A stretch of DNA of 64,000 bases from the NCBI GenBank assembly GCA_038530285.1, contig JBCBCY010000004.1, positions 124,001 to 188,000 on the forward strand, given 5' to 3'. A program made the position numbers and the translations under genes. Every line of letters begins with the position of its first letter. Positions within the stretch are counted from its first letter, which is position 1. Below the pieces are notes generated by a model. The model made no database searches and was not told the origin of the DNA. It saw only the letters and a program-made list of their open reading frames with translations. Of the stretch, positions 59,520 to 64,000 are shown one piece after another. Source of the DNA: JASJAR01 sp038530285. Its GTDB lineage: Bacteria > Pseudomonadota > Alphaproteobacteria > Rhodobacterales > Rhodobacteraceae.

Positions 59520-60905
59520 TCAGGGGCGCGCGGTCAGCGCGGTCGATACGGTCACGAAAATCGTGTTCGACGATCGATCCGCCACACCTGTTTCCGACAC
59601 CAGCGCATATTCATAGCCCGCATTGAGCTCTGTGGTGCGCGTCAATTCCCGTGAATAGGTCAGCGATCCATCGATGCGGCGCGTCGTCGTACTGCCGGCA
59701 CCTGTGGTGGCATCGTTGCGCACCCCAACAGACGCCGTCCAGGATGAAATGTCGTTGATCGACCGGCGCAGCGATGCTGCCCCTTCGGTGCTGATGACGT
59801 TTTCATCATCGCCGTTCACCCCTGCCGATTGCGAAACCGACAGGTTCAGCGCCCCATCCGGCAACCGGCGTTCGAAGGTCACGCCAACAAGCGGCGAAAG
59901 GTTGTCTCCGTCCGTCATGACCAGACCCGCTTCCAGAAACAGCGAACTGGCCGGGAAATCGATGCCACGGCCCACACGCAGCTCATCAATCGCGCCGTTC
60001 TCTGTAATCTCGCGCGACACAGACGCGTTGAAGCTCCCGTTCGGAAGGTCGCGGTCAAACGCCAAGCGGCCCCCGACCCCGGTCGTGACCGTTGTGGCTC
60101 GTCCGATGGTGGTTTCCGTCACGGCCACCCGCGACCAGTTTACATCCGCCGACACGCTTGACGCATTTCCCAGACGCCGGGTGATACCGACACCGGCAAG
60201 GCTTGTCGCCTCGATCTGGTTGGCGGCATCATCTTCTTCGCGTTCGGTAAAGCTGAGCGTGACACGGCCATCGGTGGCCGCATCGATCCGCGCCGAGGCT
60301 TCGGCCGACAGGCTTGTGGTCCGCGAATTCACGGCATCCGGGTCGGTCGTGTCGAACTCGCGGAAATCCTGGCGGGCCGACAGATCAAGCGTCAAAGGCC
60401 GGTTTGCACCCAGCGTGATCGCCGCCCCATAGCCGTAGTCGGTCTGTGTGCCGCTGGTGATCAGCGTTTCCAGATCATCGCCCTGAAACTCGGACCGGAT
60501 CTGGCGCTGGAAGTAGCGCGCATCCAGCGTCAACTGACCGTTCTCGCCCATGCGCATATAGGTCAGGTCGATGCCGGTATCGCCCAGTTCAAACCCGTCG
60601 TTGTCCAACTCCGCCCCGACAGCGAAGCCCAGAACAAAGCTTTGCTCACGGGTGATCGAACTGATCGAACCATCGATCCCGGTGATCGACCGCACGCCCG
60701 ACACGGCCGGATCTTCAAGGTCCAGGTTGTCGGACGCCCGCACCGTCTGGCTGGCGGTCAATTCAAATATGACGCCGCCGTCCTGGGCTGCGTCTTGGGC
60801 GTTAGATGCGCCGGAGGGCGCGGTCAGACCAAGTCCGAGCGCACCCATGCCAGCTATCAAACGCGTGCTTGTCGACGTTGTTCGTCGCGATATGTTTCTG
60901 CTCAC
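59520..60905 (-). CDS. Outer-membrane beta-barrel protein of a surface polysaccharide locus
   Basis: This protein of about 461 residues has a signal-type N-terminus (SRNISRRTTSTSTRLIAGMG...TAPSGASNAQDAA). Its body consists of short alternating strands with many Thr/Ser and aromatic ends, for example GQLTLDARYFQRQIRSEF and ELNAGYEYALVSETGVA, as in an outer-membrane barrel. It resembles the outer-membrane proteins associated with PEP-CTERM/exosortase polysaccharide loci (TIGR03016-like), but this is by pattern only. The start is probably GTG at 60905; TTG at 60941 is an alternative overlapping the upstream gene. It is co-directional with the Wza-type gene, which ends 7 bp before this start. Confidence 0.75.
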   Translation of the reverse strand: MSRNISRRTTSTSTRLIAGMGALGLGLTAPSGASNAQDAAQDGGVIFELTASQTVRASDNLDLEDPAVSGVRSITGIDGSISSITREQSFVLGFAVGAELDNDGFELGDTGIDLTYMRMGENGQLTLDARYFQRQIRSEFQGDDLETLITSGTQTDYGYGAAITLGANRPLTLDLSARQDFREFDTTDPDAVNSRTTSLSAEASARIDAATDGRVTLSFTEREEDDAANQIEATSLAGVGITRRLGNASSVSADVNWSRVAVTETTIGRATTVTTGVGGRLAFDRDLPNGSFNASVSREITENGAIDELRVGRGIDFPASSLFLEAGLVMTDGDNLSPLVGVTFERRLPDGALNLSVSQSAGVNGDDENVISTEGAASLRRSINDISSWTASVGVRNDATTGAGSTTTRRIDGSLTYSRELTRTTELNAGYEYALVSETGVADRSSNTIFVTVSTALTARP

Positions 60906-60912
60906 GCCTATC

Positions 60913-61509
60913 TCATTCAAAAAGGCCTCGTGACGGAACAAGGATCACGTCGCCGTCCGCAAGGACGATGTCGCGCGAGAGGTCCCCACCCCGCGTCAAG
61001 GCACGATAATTCACCTTAACCAATTGTGCAGCCCCTGTCTTGGGATTTATGCGACGCAGCTGAACACGCTTGTCCGCAGCAAAGGGCGTCAGCCCGCCGC
61101 CAATCGCCAGCGCCTGCAGGAACGTCGTCCCGCGTGGCACCGCCTGGCTGCCTGGCGTGTTCACTTCACCAAGAAAGAACACATCGATCGTCCGCGCTGT
61201 GGCCACGCTTGCGACACGTGGCTGAACAGCCGAAACGGTCACGAAAACATTCGGTTGCGACGCAAAGTTCGACGCAATCCCACCGGTGATCGAGCTTCTG
61301 ATCTGCTCGACCGTGCGGCCCGCGACCGGCACGGTGCCCGCGAATGGGAAGTTGATCGTGCCATCCGGCAGGACAACAACGTCGCGATTGAGTGCGGGAT
61401 CTTCCAGCACTTCGATGGTCAGGCGGTCACCCGACGTTACCGTATAGCCCTGTGCATGGGCGCTGACGGCAGCAAACAATGCCAAGACGGCAAACAAAAC
61501 TATTCTCAT
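60913..61509 (-). CDS. Polysaccharide export protein, Wza/poly-export family
   Basis: This 198-residue protein has a signal peptide (MRIVLFAVLALFAAVSAHAQ) followed by the poly_export domain: YTVTSGDRLTIEVLEDPALNRDVVVLPDGTINFPFAGTVPVAGRTVEQIRSSI. One SLBB-like segment follows (VFFLGEVNTPGSQAVPRGTTFLQALAIGGG). It is shorter than Wza and lacks an N-terminal lipobox Cys. A TTGGAGAATGG ribosome site precedes the ATG at 61509. It probably forms part of an outer-membrane exit for a polysaccharide whose sugar precursors include dTDP-rhamnose. Confidence 0.88.
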   Translation of the reverse strand: MRIVLFAVLALFAAVSAHAQGYTVTSGDRLTIEVLEDPALNRDVVVLPDGTINFPFAGTVPVAGRTVEQIRSSITGGIASNFASQPNVFVTVSAVQPRVASVATARTIDVFFLGEVNTPGSQAVPRGTTFLQALAIGGGLTPFAADKRVQLRRINPKTGAAQLVKVNYRALTRGGDLSRDIVLADGDVILVPSRGLFE

Positions 61510-61649
61510 CGAACCATTCTCCAAGTTCGTCCCCCAGGGCGACTGCCGCATCCTGCCGCAGCCTTTCGAACTCGATGAACCTCAATAGTGTTTTTATTGT
61601 GTTAACCACGTTTGGCCCAGCATATCACTCTATGCAAAGGGTCTTTCGA

Positions 61650-64000
61650 TTATTCTGCGTTTTCGTTGCCATTCGTTGCGTCAGGAGCAACGACAGACCG
61701 GATTTCGGCCAATTGTGACCGTGCCAGCGCAACTTGCGGCAGGATATTATCCTCCCCCGCCAGGGCAAGAACGGCTTCAAACTGGGTTGCGGCATCCTCA
61801 TACCGCTCCACGGCGAGCAAGGCCGTGCCCAGGTGGAACTGCACCACCGGATCCTGGCTGAGCGCGCGCGCGGCTGGTTCGAGGTAATCGATCGCCTCTT
61901 CGCTGGACCCGCGCAAGTGCAGGATCCACCCATAGGTGTCCTGAAACGCCGGCACGTCCGTCCCGCGCAGCCGTCGGGCAATGAAAAACGCCCGCTCCAC
62001 CGCATCGGCATCGTCCGACCGCCAGGTTGCCAAAAGGCTTGCAAGGTTGTTGGCCACCACAAGCGAGGCTGAATTCGCCTCGTACATGCGCTCGTAGACG
62101 CCAATCGCCCCGTCGATATCCCCTTCCGCTTCCAGGCTGGACGCCTGCATCCACATCATTTGCGGGTCGTCGGGAAAGGCTGAAATCGCGTCGTTCATCG
62201 CCGCCTGACCTGCGTCGACCTGCCCGGCCTGGAACAGGGTCACCGTCAGCAAGCGCCAGATATCGGCCCCCCCTGATCCGTCCGCGATCATCGCGCGGTA
62301 GATCGAGATGGCTCCATCAATATCGCCGGTTGCCGCCAGGGTGGCCGCTAGCGTCGTTCGGGCAGCTGGGTTTTCAGGTGCGGCGGTCACGGCATCCTGA
62401 GCCAATTGCAGGGCCACATCGGGTTCACCATTGGCCAGTCGCGTCCGAATCAGCGTGATCGTGGCTTGCAATGACGCATCATCGGATGCGGCCATGGCTT
62501 CAAGCGTGGCCAGAAGTTCATCGGTCTGCTGTTGGCCTGCCAGAATGCCGACGCGAAGCCGACGTTCTTGTTCCATCGCGGCAGGGGTCGCAATTTCCGA
62601 CAACCGGCGCCCCACACCGGCGGCACGGTCAAAGTCCTGTGTTGCCAGGTAGATCTGGCCCAAAGCCGACAACAGCTGAACATTCGAAGGCGCCTCGCGC
62701 AGCGCGTCAACCAGAACCCGCTCAGCCGGCCGCAACCGATCCTCATTCGCCAGCACACTGGCAAACCGCAACGATGGCTCGGGCGCATTGCCCGACGCCG
62801 CAACCGCCTGTGACAGCGTATCGCGCGCCAGTTCCCGGCTTCCCACCCGTTCGTAAGCGGTTGCAAGAATGGTCAGCGCCTGCACATCATCGGGCGCTTC
62901 AACAAGCGCTGTGCGCAACGCCGACACCGCTTCATCGCCCTTGTCAGCCTCGATCAGCCAATTGGCCTGCATCTTCAGCGCTTCGACATTCACGCTATTG
63001 GCTTCCAGAACTTCCTCAACCCGGCGGCGCGCGCCCACTTCATTCCCATTGCTCAAAAGCATCTGCGCCAGCGTCACTTTCAGATCCGACGGATCAAGCC
63101 CCCCCTGGGGGTCGGCCAGAATCGCCTCCATCTCGGCGATGGCCTGGTCGCGTTGACCTGAATCAAACAACAGACCCGCGCGCAGCGACTTCAGCACCTC
63201 GGGGGTCGCTGCGGTGTCCATGACCGCATCGATCTCCGCGATGGCCGCAGCCTCGCCTTTCACTTCGGTGATGAAGCGGACAAAGGCCAGATAGGGGCCA
63301 AGCTCGTCAGATGTCGGGTCGGCGATGCCGCGAAAGAAAGCCTCTGCCTTATCGAGGTCACCCGCCGCCACAAGGAACCGGATCATCGTCGCCTTGATGT
63401 CTTCGTCGTCGGGGAAGCGTTCGGCCATGTCGCGCAGATGCGCCTCGATGGCAGCCTCATCGCCGATCTGGCCCAGAATGCTCAGCTTGGAAAAGTGAAA
63501 CGGCCTATGATCGGGATCAAGATCAATCGACGCATCGACCTGCACCACAGCGGCCTCGTAATCCTCGATCCAGGTGTAGCCGTCGATCAACACATTGCGC
63601 AGGATCAGACTTTCGGGTTTTTCCTCGATCAGCACCTTGGCGTCTTCAAAGACAGCGCGCCGGGCCACCGTATCGCGGTCCAGCAGGGCCTGGCGGTAAT
63701 CCAGCACCAGCTTCACGGCCCGCGCGCTGATATCCTCGGGGTTTTGGGCGAAAGCGGCGCGGCCATGACGCTCGGCCTCCTCCCAACTTTGCATGAAAGC
63801 CGCAAGCTCCGCCAGGTTGACCACCGCGATATATTCTTCGGGAAATTCCTCGGCGACCCGCAGGTAACTGGCGACCGCCTGCCGGTTCCGGCCCCGATCC
63901 TTCTGGATCTGGGCAAACAGCAGCAACGCCTCTTTATGGCCTTCGTCATTGGCAAACACGTTGCGCAACTCAACAATTGCGCGGTCCACGTCACCGGCCG
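61650..64000 (-). CDS. Large TPR-repeat protein of a surface polysaccharide locus (N-terminus outside window)
   Basis: At least 783 residues are encoded, and the gene begins beyond position 64000. The whole visible part is a string of tetratricopeptide-like helical pairs (LLFAQIQKDRGRNRQAVASYLRVAEEFP, VVNLAELAAFMQSWEEAERHGRAAFAQNP and others, about 18-20 repeats), ending in LARSQLAEIRSVVAPDATNG. No membrane helix is visible in this part. It resembles the TPR lipoprotein (PrsT-like) of PEP-CTERM/exosortase loci, which needs a check. It is on the same strand as the Wza-type and barrel genes, with 140 bp before the former. Confidence 0.8.
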   Translation of the reverse strand, partial: AGDVDRAIVELRNVFANDEGHKEALLLFAQIQKDRGRNRQAVASYLRVAEEFPEEYIAVVNLAELAAFMQSWEEAERHGRAAFAQNPEDISARAVKLVLDYRQALLDRDTVARRAVFEDAKVLIEEKPESLILRNVLIDGYTWIEDYEAAVVQVDASIDLDPDHRPFHFSKLSILGQIGDEAAIEAHLRDMAERFPDDEDIKATMIRFLVAAGDLDKAEAFFRGIADPTSDELGPYLAFVRFITEVKGEAAAIAEIDAVMDTAATPEVLKSLRAGLLFDSGQRDQAIAEMEAILADPQGGLDPSDLKVTLAQMLLSNGNEVGARRRVEEVLEANSVNVEALKMQANWLIEADKGDEAVSALRTALVEAPDDVQALTILATAYERVGSRELARDTLSQAVAASGNAPEPSLRFASVLANEDRLRPAERVLVDALREAPSNVQLLSALGQIYLATQDFDRAAGVGRRLSEIATPAAMEQERRLRVGILAGQQQTDELLATLEAMAASDDASLQATITLIRTRLANGEPDVALQLAQDAVTAAPENPAARTTLAATLAATGDIDGAISIYRAMIADGSGGADIWRLLTVTLFQAGQVDAGQAAMNDAISAFPDDPQMMWMQASSLEAEGDIDGAIGVYERMYEANSASLVVANNLASLLATWRSDDADAVERAFFIARRLRGTDVPAFQDTYGWILHLRGSSEEAIDYLEPAARALSQDPVVQFHLGTALLAVERYEDAATQFEAVLALAGEDNILPQVALARSQLAEIRSVVAPDATNGNENAE

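Noticed and set aside
1..64000. tRNA, rRNA, CRISPR arrays, insertion sequences
   Set aside because: Intergenic gaps were read for cloverleaf-like stems, regularly spaced repeats and terminal inverted repeats with a transposase. None was seen.

Overview
The window is one continuous stretch of high-GC chromosomal DNA from an alphaproteobacterium, most likely a marine member of the Rhodobacterales (Roseobacter group). This rests on protein character, on typical Rhodobacteraceae gene orders (accB-accC-aat-DUF2155-mlaD-NDUFA12; clpP-clpX), on a RutR-controlled pyrimidine operon, and on intergenic GC-rich repeats. No rRNA, tRNA, CRISPR array, transposase or integrase was recognised.

Layout. 1-5270: end of a livH-type gene, then livM, livG, livF (branched-chain amino acid type ABC importer) and acetyl-CoA synthetase. 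5462-6613: an AT-richer gene joining a membrane-anchored coiled coil to a phage tail-collar-like end, followed by a ~750 bp gene-poor gap. 7314-15359: a minus-strand operon for pyrimidine/hydantoin uptake and degradation (ACT protein, N-carbamoyl amidohydrolase, dihydropyrimidinase, ABC importer). It is bounded by a RutR-like operator and an intrinsic terminator, with a divergent rutR-like gene. 15415-23680: housekeeping genes (acetyl-CoA carboxylase BCCP and biotin carboxylase, L/F-transferase, DUF2155, MlaD, NDUFA12, an MFS carrier, a RidA paralogue, ClpX, ClpP). 23839-32701: a photolyase/cryptochrome-like protein with apparently swapped domains, a PhnM-like probable pseudoenzyme, an FAD-linked 2-hydroxyacid dehydrogenase, a soluble histidine kinase with two response regulators, a large glycosyltransferase and a rhomboid protease.

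32820-42530 is a catabolic cluster: HisD-family dehydrogenase, bicupin, LacI regulator, and a complete sugar-type ABC importer with a GH63-type glycoside hydrolase encoded between its second permease and its ATPase. Both permeases have unusual additions: a DUF11/Ig-like periplasmic insertion in one and four extra N-terminal membrane helices in the other. A perfect 18-bp palindrome precedes the LacI gene. The substrate is inferred to be a small glycoside, perhaps a glycosyl-glycerate, glycosyl-glycerol or sulfonate-linked osmolyte.

42625-55904 is the most striking region. It looks like a parallel lipid A-like pathway: LpxD and LpxA without fabZ, an aminotransferase plus Gfo/Idh pair resembling GnnB/GnnA, an LptF/LptG-type permease pair, a deacetylase-like protein, two different LpxB-related glycosyltransferases, a GT2 enzyme and a GNAT protein. 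Together they could make and export a second saccharolipid. The dTDP-L-rhamnose genes rfbCBDA follow (56040-59491). Finally there are minus-strand exopolysaccharide envelope genes: an outer-membrane beta-barrel, a Wza-type export protein and a large TPR protein cut by the window edge, reminiscent of exosortase/PEP-CTERM-type loci.
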